From: Paramecium sonneborni
Lineage: Eukaryota; Ciliophora; Oligohymenophorea; Peniculida; Parameciidae
Assembly: GCA_905182985.1 (NCBI GenBank)
Contig: CAJJDN010000050.1
Coordinates: 186,001-250,000, forward strand
Direction: 5' to 3'
DNA length: 64,000 nt
Shown: piece by piece, positions 41,492 to 53,500 of the stretch
Position numbering within the stretch: position 1 is the first letter of the stretch
Layout: each line of letters opens with the position of its first letter
Translations under genes and position numbers: made by a program
The notes under the pieces: model-generated
Seen by the model: the letters and a program-made list of their open reading frames with translations, nothing else
The model's database searches: none
What the model was told of the DNA's origin: nothing

Positions 41492-41498
41492 AGATTGA
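40293..41498 (+). CDS. MORN-repeat protein, second (complete) copy
   Basis: Identical to the first copy base for base, including introns at 40936-40959 and 41332-41358. Unlike the first copy it reaches its own stop, ending [17 protein letters not shown] at TGA 41496-41498. Total 384 aa with about eight MORN units in the C-terminal two thirds. This copy is continuous with the downstream genes and should be treated as the authentic locus until the assembly is checked. Confidence 0.9.
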
Positions 41499-41533
41499 AA
41501 TAGATTATTTAATTAACTATTTTATATATTCAA

Positions 41534-41743
41534 ATGGCTTTTGTATATAGAAGTGAAAATAGATGCACTTACATACCTAAAACTGAATAAGTAGGACCAG
41601 TTATTATAATATAATAATTATAGTAAGAAAGATTTTCAAAAAGTGTTCCTAAAAATAATTTACCAGGTCCTATGGATTATGCTGATGGAATGTATCCGAA
41701 TTGGAATAAAAGAACATTTAACATAATATTTGCTGAAATTTGA
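41534..41743 (+). CDS. Short STPG/SHIPPO-like (PG-rich) protein, possibly truncated
   Basis: 69 aa starting MAFVYRSENRCTYIPKTEQV, resembling the beginning of ciliary sperm-tail PG-rich repeat proteins (MAFVYRSE...VGPGxY). After VGP the expected Gly-x-Tyr-Tyr is lost in this frame (VIIIQQLQ); a one-base change would give YYNII. A 24-nt in-frame intron in the same place (41602-41625) is an alternative that removes VIIIQQLQ. LPGPMDYADGMYPNW follows, again PG-like. Family proteins bind axonemal microtubules. It could be a complete small protein or a degenerate member. Confidence 0.5.
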
Positions 41744-41760
41744 AAATTATTTTAATTATC

Positions 41761-42796
41761 ATGTTCAATTTTTTTTAATCAATCTGCTGCTTTTCTAATA
41801 GAGAAAAACCAGAAAAAGCCAATAGACCAATACAAAAACCAGTATAAACTTTGTCCATTCAACCTGTTATATAAGAAACTATTACAGACTAAGTTTAATA
41901 AAACAACATTATAGAAACGGATTAATACCTACAATTAGATGATGATTACTACATGGAATAGATGGAGTAAGCTCTTATTTTTTAATTTAAGTTTTCAATC
42001 TTCAAGTGATCCTCCTTCTACTTAATTACCTTCTGGTTTCATTCTTTAAGATGAAGTTATTAGTAATCAACCTATGTAAGAGGAAAATGATAGTAATATC
42101 AAAAAGGAACAAACTAGTACAAAAAAAGTATTATAATTATTCTAATATCATTTAGAAAAGAATATTGAAGCTCTGGGATGCCAATGAAGACGCTTAATTA
42201 CGTATCAATTACGAAAAACACAATGGAAAATGGAATGAAATTGCTAAACATATGCCAGGAAGAAATGTTTCATAATGTTGTTAAAGATGGAGAAGATTAT
42301 AGCCTGTTAAGATTGTATATATAATTATATATATTATAATAGATTAAAAGAAAGCAATGGACATAAACTGAAGATGAAAAGATTCTACAATTAGTCTAAC
42401 AACATGGCAAAAATTGGAAATTAATCTCTTTACGTAAAAATTAATTCAACTATAGTGCTCTAGACTTTCCGGGTATTTTGAGCAAATAGATAAGAGAACG
42501 ATATATTAATAAAATTGATCCTGATATTAATACAGGCCCATGGACTGAAGCCGAAGATGCCACCATTATTAGATTGTATTAGGATTATGGAGGCAAATGG
42601 AGTCTTATTTCCTCTCATCTTAAGGGTAGACCTGTAAAAAATTTATTTTTAAACCTAATAGGAAAATATGGTCAAAAATAGATTCTATTGTTATATTAGA
42701 AGAGTTCATCTTGGAGTTTAGAACCCATATCAAATTGTTTATTAAGAAAACTCAGATAGCGAAGTCAGCTCAAACGATGAGATGGAATTTGAATGA
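41761..42796 (+). CDS. Three-repeat Myb (R1R2R3) DNA-binding protein
   Basis: 298 aa after five introns: 41967-41991 (25 nt, AAG end), 42128-42155, 42315-42342, 42434-42463 and 42634-42661 (TAG ends). The N-terminus is Gln/Asp-rich. Repeat 1: KLWDANEDAQLRINYEKHNG then KWNEIAKHMPGRNVSQCCQR; repeat 2: KQWTQTEDEKILQLVQQHGK then NWKLISLHFPGILSKQIRER; repeat 3: GPWTEAEDATIIRLYQDYGG then KWSLISSHLKGRPENMVKNR. The spaced Trp residues define the Myb fold, and the FYCYIRR end matches the third helix of R3. The C-terminus is acidic (SDSEVSSNDEMEFE). It is probably a nuclear transcription factor, with the c-Myb/Bas1 layout. Confidence 0.93.
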
Positions 42797-43891
42797 TATA
42801 TACATTATTTAATTATTCCTTAAGAATTTACAACATTTTTTTATTCATGATAAATTAATAAATTTTACAATAATTTCTAGAAAAAGATCATATTCTGCAA
42901 ATTAATCATGATTCATATTCAAAAATAAGAATATTGATAAGGGAACAAAAGAATAAATACTATTCCATGCAAAAATTTAAATATATCATTTATAAAATAA
43001 ATTAATCAAATTATTTTAATAATAAAATTATTTCCAAAATTTAGAATTCAAGTCTTTTTATTTTATTTGATAACATATATACAGATATGATTTGTAAATA
43101 TTCTTTATTGTAATTTTTGGATTACTCTTTTAAATTAATTCTTACAAAATGAATAATCAATGCTTATTAAAACTTAATGTATTTTTTAATAAAAAATTAT
43201 GCATTTATTAAACTGACTTATCTTTTATTCCTATATATATATTAATTAGAAGCTTTTAAATAATTTTCGATAATTATTTTGATTGATTAAAAATTTATTT
43301 ATTAATTTATTAATATTATCTAATAATAATATACTTAATGATCAAAATACAACAATGACTGTGGAATTATTATATATACAAAGTTTTATAAGTTCTGAAT
43401 TAACAACTTAAAAAATTTTAATGTTGTAGAAAATTTTTCTAAAATTTAACTAAGAAATTAACCAGGAGTTAGAATTAATATATTTTATAAATAAATTCTA
43501 AAAATATAAATTTTACTTAAAACAAAAATGGATTTAATTCTTATATAAAAATATATCTGAAATATATCAATATTTTAAAGTAAAAATGTAATTAGATATT
43601 TGATATAAATGATTTGTTATTTTAATTTAAATTTTTTGTTTATTTTTACATAAGACTGTGTCTAAATTGATAAATTGTAAATTTCATGTGAAAATTCTGA
43701 ATTCGAATCTGAATTAACTTTTTTAAGTGACATTCTTTAATAACTATACTTCAGGGATAATTTATTTATAAAAAGAAAATTCAAATATTAAAATTTTCAA
43801 AAAGGTATACGTTGAATAGAACTTTGATGTTTATTATAATTTGAAAGAATGAATTTATTTTAATAAATTACTATATTTTAATAAAAAGTAA
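42797..43891. other. AT-rich gap of about 1.1 kb
   Basis: No gene can be supported on either strand. Long A/T runs and TGA in all frames. Confidence 0.5.
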
Positions 43892-46209
43892 ATGAAAGTG
43901 GAAGTGTTTAGTGTATAAACAATATCTGAGAATGGAGCTTTATGTTTATTGTTAATTATAGAATAGAAAAACCATAAAATATAGATAATGTTAGATTGTG
44001 GATTAAATTAAAGATTGGAATGTAATCATCTAAAGCATTATATGAATAAAATATAGAAAGTAATGATAAATTTAAAATTAGTCAAAATTAGTGTTGCTAT
44101 CATAACCATCAATTGAATATGCTGGTGGTATTCCTTTAATATCAGAATTCTAAATAAAAACATTATCTACAAGTCCAATAATTGAATTTGGAGTCAGAAA
44201 TTTGATAGATCAAATGATTCATTTATAATAAGCTTTTTTAAATAAAGAAGTAATTGAGGATGATTTTAAATAAGAATGGAAAAGACTATTGGATTCTGCA
44301 GATGATGCATATCGTTAAATAAGACCTATAAAATTTGGATAGAATGAAACAATGATGTTTGAAAATGGATTATTTTAAGTGAATGTTTGTCCAATAAGAG
44401 CAGGAAAGGTTATTGGAGCATGTGCATGGAAAATTTAAGTTAATACATTAAATATTATTTACATTACAGATTATAATATGATGAAAGAATTACATATAGA
44501 TTCTTTGAATATAGAACGATTGTTAATTAAGAATTAAAAATAATCATTCCTTCATAGAGAAATTATTGATTTACTAATTTTAGAAAATTATCCAAAAGAA
44601 ATAATTTAATCAACAAGTAATTAATAGATAACATCTTCTTAATATTTTATTAAGACTAAAATGGAAGAAGAATTGAGTGTATATCATAAGAAATAATAGG
44701 GGTAATTAATATTTGCATTTTATCCAAATGAAAGAATATTAGAGGGCATAAAGTCGTTGCATCAAATTTTTAAAGAAAATGAGAAATATGTGGGAATGAA
44801 GTGGGATATAAATGTTTTATATCTAGATTTAGTTGAAAAGGCAAGAGCATTTGGGGAATTTCTATGTTGGGATAATATTTAATCACTTAATTATGATAAT
44901 TAATCAAAAATAAAATCATAAATTATACTTACTTCCTATAATAATCTTTTTTCTGGTCCTTTCTATTAAGAGAATTTATTAACTGATCCAAATAATACAA
45001 TTATTATTTTTGATAAGCCTCCTTGTTTAATTAATGAAAATATGGGTAAAATAAGAAAGAATTTTGAATTAAATTTATAAGTTAAAGAATCATATTCAAT
45101 AAATTTGAATTATATTAGAAAGTAAGTTTAATGATGATAATATTTAGATTATTATTAAAGACAACTGAAAAAGAGAATAAATTAATATCAAATGCACCTA
45201 GTACAACATAAATTCCTGGTAGTTCAACAGATTTATTAGAAACTTAAAGCGTTGATATTGGCAACTAAAAGACAGATGATTAATTTTCAGTATTAAGTGA
45301 ATAGAGACCCAATCTTGAACCTTTATATGATAAAAATTTGTATAAGTAACATAATTAATTGTATTTTATTGATACTGAAATAAAAGGTAATATAATTTTA
45401 AATATATTAAAGAATAAATTTAATTTACAACAACACAATTAGATAAACCACTGAGATAAATGTAATAACTTCATTAAAGAGATGATTATGGTTCAGAAAT
45501 ACCAAAACATATTAAGTTAATGAAGACAAAAAGGAGATAATAAATTGAAACATAAACATAATAAATGGAGGAAGAATAAGATGCAGAAAATGAAAAACAG
45601 AAGTTGCAAGAAGCGACTTTTGCATTACCTAATATTAATAAAATTTAGAATTCAAAAATATTGACAGTTTAGGCAATGGTATCTGTAAAATAGATGTCAT
45701 AAAATATAAGAAATGCTTAAATGCTTTTAGAATATTTAAATCCTTAAAATCTTTTAATTTTAAATCAATCTACGAAACCTAGATAAAGTGGAATATAATT
45801 AGCAATAGCAAAATAAAGTTAAGCATAATCGCTTATTTAATTAAATGATGGACAAAATTTACCATTTGTAGAAATGTCTGAGAAATAGATAGAGATAAGA
45901 TCAGCAATATAGGTAAAAGGGAAATTAGAGATAAAGATTTTTAGAAATACATAGACAATGTCATAAATTTTAAAGCTTGTAGCGACATAAAACAAAAAAC
46001 CGATTTGTCATTAGAATATATAATTGTTGACATTATATGAAGAATTAAAGAGGAGAGGAGATATAAATTTGGAATTAGGATTTTGTTAGATAAGTTTGAA
46101 TAATGGTTAAGTGATAGTGAGTAAAACAAAATAAGGATTTAAAGTAGAGGGATATTTTAGTAATTTATATAAAGAAGTGAGAGAAATGATAAAGACATTA
46201 AATATTTGA
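43892..46209 (+). CDS. CPSF2: CPSF2/CPSF100-like mRNA 3'-end processing factor
   Basis: 747 aa after introns 44060-44081 (22 nt), 45122-45147 (26 nt) and 45387-45412 (26 nt, AAG end). The N-terminal metallo-beta-lactamase fold has NGALCLLLIIEQ and IMLDCGLN. Where catalytic CPSF73 has HxHxDH, this reads LVLLSQPSIEYAGGIPLI, so metal ligands are absent as in CPSF100. DSADDAYRQIRPIKFGQNET, then PIRAGKVIGACAWKIQ and IIYITDYNMMKELHIDSL, are diagnostic of CPSF100. A beta-CASP region (GQLIFAFYPNERILEGIKSL; ILTSYNNLFSGPF) and RDDYGSEIPKHIKL follow. It acts with CPSF73 and symplekin in nuclear pre-mRNA cleavage. Confidence 0.92.
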
Positions 46210-46257
46210 TTTGATATAGTTATGAATTAAACGCATGTATTAAATATTATATATAAA

Positions 46258-47870
46258 ATGAATGGAGGTCATCGTCTTAAGTTTTAAATATCATTTAGTG
46301 AAGATGAAATAAAACCTGAGATTATCACGCTTAATTAGTTTGATGATGCATTAAAATTTGAAGATAGATATGAAGCATTATAAACGTTGGGTATAAACTT
46401 ATAAAAATTTGGATTAGGTTAGGGTGCTCATGCAGTAGTAAAAGTAGCAAGAAAGAAAGATACAGAGGAGATTTTCGCTGTGAAAATAGTGAGATCTGGA
46501 GATTAAGAAATATAAAACAATGTTAAGAGAACTTTTAATAATACTAGATGTTTAAGACATCCAAATATTGCATAGGATATTGAATTATTTATAAATGAAA
46601 AGATGGAAACTTCATATTTAATAATGGAGTATTGCGCATTCAATTCATTAGAATCAATAATAAAGAAGCGAAAACTTACTGTAATGGAACTAAGAATAGT
46701 TATTAAATAATTACTTTTAGCAATTTAACATGCTCATTAGAAAGGTATTTGTCATAGAGATTTGAAACCTGATAATGTTCTAGTTGATTTGAATGATAAT
46801 ATGGATTAAAATGAAATTAGACTAAAAGTAGTAGATTTTGGAGTATCAAGAAGATTTTAATCAAAAGGATAAGAAATAGAAATGTTAACAAAAACAGGAA
46901 ATATATTTTATTGTGCTCCTGAAATATATCATAAATCTTGTTATTCTAAAGAAGTCGATATATGGGCCATAGGAGTAATAACTTATTAATGTTTATTTCA
47001 AAAACTTCCATTACATAGTGATGAATATCAGGATTTTGTTGAACTATTAAGAAATCCAGATAAATGGAAGTTTAAAGAATAATTGAAAGAATTAGAAATT
47101 CCGTTATAGAATTTAATTATTGGGATGTTAGAATATAATAGTTAAAAAAGAATTTCAATAGATGATGCATTAAGGAATTCTTTCTTTGAATAATAATAAA
47201 GAGAAAGTACTCCTTTAATAATAAGTACTAATTTAGAAAATTTGATTTATAATAGTAATAAACACATGAAGTAATTATAAACTAGTCTAGCCATCAATAA
47301 CAATTATTTTGGTTATCATAATAATAATTTGGGTAATGTACTCTAGAAGTTGTAAGGATAGAATAATTAAGAAAGAGTAGATGTAGAAGATCTAACTAAG
47401 AACTTTGGAAATATTCATATTGTACAGAAATAAAATGAAATAAGAGGACCTATTTAATTAATGAATTCAATTGGTAGTAGTAATGCTATAATGAGTAGGT
47501 TTGGTAGTAGATAAGAAATATCTTATTAAACTTAATCTGATGCTTTAAGTATATAAATATAAATAATTATATCTTTTTAGGAAAAGTATGTGAAATGAAA
47601 GGTTCCTCAGATCCTTTTGGTGATTTTGCTATATAATAGAGTTAAGAATTAAAAGAATAATAAGAATCTAATTCTCAATTTAATAATTAGAAATTATTTC
47701 AATAATTAGGATCTCAAATTGAATCTAGTATCAATCTCATTAATGAAGATTAAAATAAAACTACCAATTAATTAGATAATTTAGGAGGTCCTAAAAGGAG
47801 TTCTATACTTACTTAATTCTTTGGAGATTTGGGAATTAAAGAAGTTGATGAAATAACTGAAGACTTTTGA
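46258..47870 (+). CDS. Serine/threonine protein kinase, CaMK-like, without EF hands
   Basis: 526 aa after one 32-nt intron at 47549-47580. Kinase elements: GLGQGAHAVVKVARKKDT, IFAVKIV, LIMEYCAFNSLESII, ICHRDLKPDNVLVD, VVDFGVSRRFQS, NIFYCAPEIYHKS and VDIWAIGVITYQC. All catalytic residues (Lys, HRD, DFG, APE) are present. The tail of about 230 residues is Gln/Asn-rich with no EF hand or other known domain. An in-frame ATG at 46222, only 13 bp after the CPSF stop, could add 12 residues. The substrate is unknown. Confidence 0.88.
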
Positions 47871-48600
47871 ATTATTTTAATATATAATACATCATTAACC
47901 TTTATATTATTACATTTCTTATTCTATTCTTATAAATTCTAAATACTATTTCTATTTAATTCTATTTTTATCAAAACAAATTATTATTTGCTTTTTCATC
48001 TATTTATCTAAATTATACTTCACTATTTTTTATTTATTAATTCAATTTTATTTTTTATGCTTACATAAGATTGATGATTCTCTATGTTTTCTAAGCTGCT
48101 TCAATCAAATATTAACTTAAGTGTCATAACTTTCTTATCTATATACTTTGAAATTTCACAAATAATTTAGTACTCAATTAAATAATTAAATTTTTATTCA
48201 ATGATTACGTATCTATATTTTAAGTTTTAAAAAATATTTAATACTTCATAAAATGAATAAATGATAATAGACATTTGTGATAAGAATAATTTGATAAATC
48301 ACTTCTTTCAGATGTTGAACAACTAAAATCTATTCTATTAATTCGTTCTTTAATAAAATTATGTTGAAAATATTAGTCAATCTTATAATAAGTTAATTAG
48401 AAGGGACAAAAGAAAGGAAATTCATCTTCTTTGAAAGCATCTTGTATACTCTTGTATCATTTTAGATTTTTCAGTCAAATTGAAGATAATCAATAATAAA
48501 TGTTAATCAGAATTATAATGATCACAGTTTATTTAAAAATCAAAGAATCATATGAATATAATCTGGTAAGAATTCTAACTTTTTTAAAAACTATAAAATA
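47871..48600. other. AT-rich intergenic region between convergent genes
   Basis: No gene is seen in 730 bp between the kinase stop and the hydrolase stop. Confidence 0.5.
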
Positions 48601-49848
48601 TCAATGATGTTTATAATGAATCTCAGCAAATAATCTTAAATATTCCATAGCTGGTTTAGGAAACCATATTGATTCAGTCTTCCATCCTTCTAAAAATCCT
48701 ATATGTCCTCCTGCTTTTGCTATACATATCAAGTTTTTAGAACTCTATTACAATAGATTCTCTGACAAAGCTTTAATATGGCACACATCATCATCTTCAC
48801 TGCATATACATAGAGTTGGAATCTAATATTAAAATTAACCTAATCTTACATTTATTAATGGATATCTATTTGCTAATGAAAAATGTTAATAATAATCTTT
48901 AACACTTTTATATCCATATAACTGTATTACAAAATTGGCATCAAATTCACTTATCCAAGTTGATGAATATGCTCTATTAATGACTTTCTAACATTCTAGA
49001 GGATATCTTAGATGACATTCAACCTTGGGATTACATTCTTTTAATTTCCTTTTTAAAATCTTAGTCAATGCTAAATCCATGAAATATGATAAATATTTTT
49101 AATTAATTAACATTTAATTTGGAGCACCAACTAATACAGCTGCATCAATTAATGTTATATTATGAAATCTTCCTAAATAATTCCCTAATTATGCTCCTCC
49201 ATAAGAACAACCTATTGCTAATATTTTATTAAAGTGGTATTTCTATTTTAAATAACTTAGACAATGATGTAAATCTGCAGGTAAATCAACTCTTATTCTC
49301 TTATTTGAAATAACATCATCTTCAAAATGTTCATAATCACGATAAGTATCATCTTAATTAAATGGATTCATATTTAATCCATAATTATAATATTTTGGTT
49401 TAAATGTGAAATCTCCTCCTTTCTATAAGATTCTATAATTATAGACACAAATATTATGGAAATGTTATTTATGAGCTTCACTTACTATTGTATTTATGTA
49501 ACCATCCTCAACAGTTCCTGTTAATCCTGGCATTATAAATAATAAAGGTTTATTCTTGTCTATTCCATGACCTCTATCTATCCAATCTATTGACATTCCA
49601 GTATTCTCAATAGTCTCCTTATTTGATGAATGCTTCTCATTAGGATGCTTAAATGTAGAAAGCACTGTATGTAGAAATCCATTCAAATAAGGAGTAGGAA
49701 AGTATGTAAATATTGATGGACATCTCTATAATATTTATATTATTTCCTCGCTTTCTTTATGTATCAATCTTATTGCAGGCCTTTTGTATTAATATATTTC
49801 ATAGACTACTAAAGATATCAATACAAGGATGCAAATGTAGAATAACAT
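48601..49848 (-). CDS. ABHD1/ABHD3-type alpha/beta hydrolase with N-terminal membrane anchor
   Basis: 415 aa from ATG 49848. An N-terminal helix MLFYICILVLISLVVYEIY is a likely signal anchor. Core motifs: LLFIMPGLTGTVEDGYI (oxyanion region), nucleophile elbow AIGCSYGGAQLGNYLG, TLCICSEDDDV (acid), and CIAKAGGHIGFLEGW (catalytic His). This order matches the ABHD1/3/15, EMB8 and YheT family of lipases and phospholipases at the ER or plasma membrane. An in-frame ATG at 49911 would add 21 residues but would overlap the start codon of the divergent ISCA2 gene, so the internal ATG is preferred. No intron is needed. Confidence 0.9.
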
Positions 49849-49909
49849 GTGAACTTTCTTTATTTCCTAACTTTTTTTATTTATTAATTTATAATAATAC
49901 AACTCTGCC

Positions 49910-50402
49910 ATGTTAAGAATTTCTAAGACTTTATTCTCAACTCTTACAAATTTTAATCGATTCACTTATCATACAATCAATGATTAAATTAAACTCACAG
50001 ACTTCTGTATTTAGGTACATTAGATCAATAATGAAGGAAATTAAAAGAAAATAAACAACCAAATTTACAAATAAATTCTTGAGATTAGGAGTAGATGGAG
50101 CATGTAACATCTTATTATATATCTATTAGAAGGATGTTCAGGATTTAAATACTCATTTAACTTTGATGATTAAGTTTTAGAAGATGATTATGTTCTCAAA
50201 ATATAAAATGAAATCATTTTTGTGGTTGATGAAATCACACTCAAATTTGTTAATGGTTGCATTATTGATTATGAAAATAAAATGATTAGAGCTGCCTTTT
50301 ATGTAATTCTTAAATTTGATTTTCAAGGTCTAAGAAAATCCAAACGCAGAGAAATCTTGTAGTTGTAAAGCATCTTTTGCTCCTAAACCTGAGTTATTAT
50401 GA
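49910..50402 (+). CDS. ISCA2: A-type Fe-S cluster assembly protein, ISCA2-like, mitochondrial
   Basis: 139 aa after introns 50015-50036 (22 nt, AAG), 50104-50129 (26 nt, TAG) and 50303-50327 (25 nt, AAG). The N-terminus MLRISKTLFSTLTNFNRFTY is Arg/Ser/Thr-rich and lacks acids, like a mitochondrial targeting peptide. The conserved core is IKLTDFCIQEIKR, FLRLGVDGAQGCSGFKYSF with the first ligand Cys, VVDEITLKFVNGCIIDYEN, and NPNAEKSCSCKASF with the CxC pair. All three conserved cysteines are present. ISCA proteins help deliver clusters to mitochondrial Fe-S enzymes. The frame only works with the AAG acceptors, since the CxC end is otherwise lost. Confidence 0.95.
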
Positions 50403-50699
50403 CTATTCAATTATTAATCAATATAAATATCCAAGTATAACACTTCTTATTAATATTATAAAAGTCATTGACTCTGAATAAAAAATCGCAAATCATTATC
50501 TATTTAAATTTAATACAATTTTCCAATAGCATCTATCGATTTCAATCTATAATTTTGATATATCCAATTTAGAGTTCTCTTAATTTAATTTATTTAAGAA
50601 AAATATAATTATAATAAAATAAACGAATAATAAAAATCCTAAAAAAATTAACAAACAAATGCAATAGTTCTCTATTTGATAAGAATAGTAGTATTATTT

Positions 50700-50947
50700 A
50701 TGGATTGGCCCAAAAAAGGCGAAACTAAATTTAGAAATTCGATTGTGCATAATTTAAGATTGATTCATAGTGAATTGGTTTTGAACTGAAAGATTCATTA
50801 GATTCTTATATTTTGATTAAAAATAATTATGTAAGACAATAATAGATTAGTAATCAAATCTACTAAGTAATACATAGAAGTTAAGATTCAAGGATTTAGA
50901 CCATATTTTTAGATGTTGTATTATCTCTATTAACACTGCTTGATTGA
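50700..50947 (+). CDS. Uncertain small ORF, possibly part of a decayed gene
   Basis: ATG at 50700 starts MDWPKKGETKFRNSIVHNLR. With a 23-nt intron at 50770-50792 (GTGAAT...AAG) it continues to a stop at 50945, 74 aa. From about 50948 to 51480 several TGA-interrupted stretches look partly coding (IRKTICKTLIYHFLLAFSSN) but no splice joins them. The number of in-frame TGAs is about what AT-rich noncoding DNA would give. It could be a degenerate gene; no family is recognised. Confidence 0.3.
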
Positions 50948-51487
50948 TTCATTTTGGAGATTTTATAAATGAATTTTAGATGAAATTAATATAGGTTTCA
51001 GATTGTATATTTGGCATTAAGTAAATATTCCAATAAGAAAAACTATTTGTAAAACATTAATTTATCATTTTTTATTAGCTTTCTCTTCTAACCATAGAAT
51101 TAAATTCTGCATGGAGAATAGATAAGAAACAGCATTTTTATATATTTTGAGATAGAGAGTTAAACAAAAGAATTACTGGATAATTTATGATTAATGGAAA
51201 ATGTAAATAAATTGACATAGATTTCTTATTTACAATGGTTTGAGAGTGGTTATATTATGAAAATGATGTAAAATAAGATTTATAGAAGAGTTGCGTATAT
51301 ATGATTATAATTTAAGATTTTAAGGGATATTGGGGAATGAAAATTGTATAGAAATGAAACATCAATAGGATAAAGAGGAATGTGAATTAAAATAGTACAT
51401 TAATCAAAAGAAAGATAAATATGTAATTAGAACTATTTATTGAATTGAATTTTAATGCGCCAATTAATAATAATTATAATTTAAATT

Positions 51488-52936
51488 ATGTCAGATCAAT
51501 GTACAAAGGGCACCAATTGGGGTGTAGTATCTATTGATGATAAAAGTTTATGCATGAAATATAATCAGAGCAATATAATAAAATTGCCACTAAAGAAAGT
51601 AGTGAATTCAAACACTTAGAAAAATGATATTGTACTTCAATTAAGTACAGATGATTATGGAGATAAGTAAGAATATATAAATGATAATTTATTAGCGATG
51701 ATATGTTATGCGAAGTCAGATTTTACATTCCTCCTTAAGAGTAGGTATATATAATTAAAATAATGTAGAAATTGAAATAAGAGAAAGAAAAGAAGAAATA
51801 AGAAAATGAAGATAATTAAAATAGTATGGAAGAAGAAGATGATGGAGCTGATGACGATGCTGAACCAACATTTTAATAGAAATTACAAAATGAAATATTA
51901 ACTAAAGCTAAAATAGGTTAAAGTAGTGCAGATTCAATCCTAACTATTCATGATGTTCCATTAATTGTACCAAGGTAATTTGCTTATTTATTATATTAAT
52001 TAGAGGTAAATATACAATGGATTTCTTTAAAAAGGATATCAGATTTCATGGAAATACATATTAATTTACAACTGATTATAAAGGAATCTCAAGATTCTTT
52101 TTGTTACCTATGCCAGATGAAATTAATCTATCTTTTGTGATAGGTTTAGAACATCCTTTCAAATAAGGTTAAACAACATACAATTTTCTGGTTATGTAAT
52201 TTAAAAAAGATGTTGAAAATGAAATCAAACTAAAATATAGTAGATAAAAATTAGATGAAATTGGATGGAAGGGAATTAAAGAGGAATATTCTGGTCCACT
52301 TTATGATATTGTTTGTGAAGTATTGGCTGAAATTACAGGAATCAAAGTAGTATCTCCTAAAAATTTCAAAAGTAAAAATGGTTTATTTTGTCTGAGATGT
52401 TCAGTTGGTCCTCATTCAGGATTTCTATTTCCATTAGAAAAATCATTAATATATTTATAAAAACCTGTATTACATATAAAACATGAGGAAATAAAGGAGG
52501 TTATATTCTAAAGAGTATATATTTATACATATATATATATTAGATTGGTTCTACAAATTTAAATAAATTTTTTGATGTGAAAATTGTATACAAAAATTAA
52601 AATCAATTATTTTCAGGAATAGAGAGAGATGAATTAGATAATTTAACTTAATATTTCTAACAAAAGAAAATAGCTGTGAGAAAATTATAAGATGAAGTTC
52701 CTCATATTCCTTTGGATGATAGTGATGATGATGAAGATGATGATGATAGCAGATAAAAAAAGAAGAATGTATATATACATAAATATTTTTATTTATTTTA
52801 GAAGACCAATATTGATCCAAATAATATGGATTCTGATGATGATGATGATGATTTTCATGCTGCAGAAGATGATGAAGATGGAAGTGAAAGTGAAGATAGT
52901 GATGAACCAGAAAGTAATTCTAGAAATTAAAAATGA
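51488..52936 (+). CDS. POB3: FACT complex subunit Pob3/SSRP1 (lacks HMG box)
   Basis: 434 aa after five introns: 51667-51695, 51745-51768, 51975-52003, 52515-52543 and 52769-52801 (24-33 nt, TAG ends). The N-terminal domain includes DDMLCEVRFYIPPQ. The dimerisation/PH region reads GKYTMDFFKKDIRFHGNTYQ, GISRFFLLPMPDEINLSFVI, EHPFKQGQTTYNFLVMQFKK and FCLRCSVGPHSGFLFPLEKS. The C-terminus is a long acidic tail with Asp runs, and no HMG box follows, as in yeast Pob3. FACT with Spt16 is the histone chaperone for transcription and replication. Antisense open frames over the acidic tail are shadows. Confidence 0.94.
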
Positions 52937-53002
52937 TTATCCATTCATCAAATCAAATTTTTTATATTCATTTTATACATTCAAGTTTATTAAAAACATA
53001 TT

Positions 53003-53449
53003 TCAAAAGTTTTTGTATTATTGATCCTTCCTTCTCTTTCTATAATCATATTAGCTATTATTTTATGTATAATATGAATTGCAAATCTCTTCCTCAAATT
53101 AACTTTAGTTCATTTACATTTATGGTTGTTATTAAAAATATTAAGGTTGAGGTTCTTCTAAAAATGTAGTCTTCATCTTAAAAGCAGCAGGTTCAGATGC
53201 CAATAAAGGATGCTTTGATATTTAATATCGAACACTATTCTTCTCTAATATTTGTAATACTTCATCACTTTTTTTTCTTACCCATTCAATCAGTCCATCC
53301 ATCGATGGAAATGATATTATTTATGCAAGAATATCAAATTGTCCTTAAAAATATGCCTATCTTTCTAAATTAGCAGCTGTTTTATGGAAATTTGATAAAG
53401 AACTTGTAGTTTTCTAGAATTGCTATTTTAGTCGATCAAGAGAATTCAT
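53003..53449 (-). CDS. Hypothetical 148-aa protein
   Basis: Intronless frame of 149 codons from MNSLDRLKQQFQKTTSSLSN to YDYRKRRKDQQYKNF. The N-terminal 80 residues look globular and helical (AAFKMKTTFLEEPQPQ follows), and the last 45 are Gln/Tyr-rich. It lies convergent with POB3, 66 bp from that stop. No signal or membrane segment. Family not recognised. Confidence 0.65.
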
Positions 53450-53500
53450 AACTTTAATTAATTGAATGCAAATATTATTGTATTATTTATATGATTATCA

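Noticed and set aside
38932..41498. True tandem gene duplication of the MORN gene
   Set aside because: Complete identity including introns and flanks, plus an N exactly at the junction, fits an unmerged contig overlap better.
50700..51480. Idea that TGA is read as Trp in a long interrupted frame
   Set aside because: The TGA frequency is close to chance for AT-rich DNA, and every well-supported gene in the window ends at TGA.
52551..53169. Open frames antisense or out of frame over the POB3 acidic tail, rich in His or Met
   Set aside because: They reflect GAT/GAA repeats coding for Asp/Glu in the true frame.
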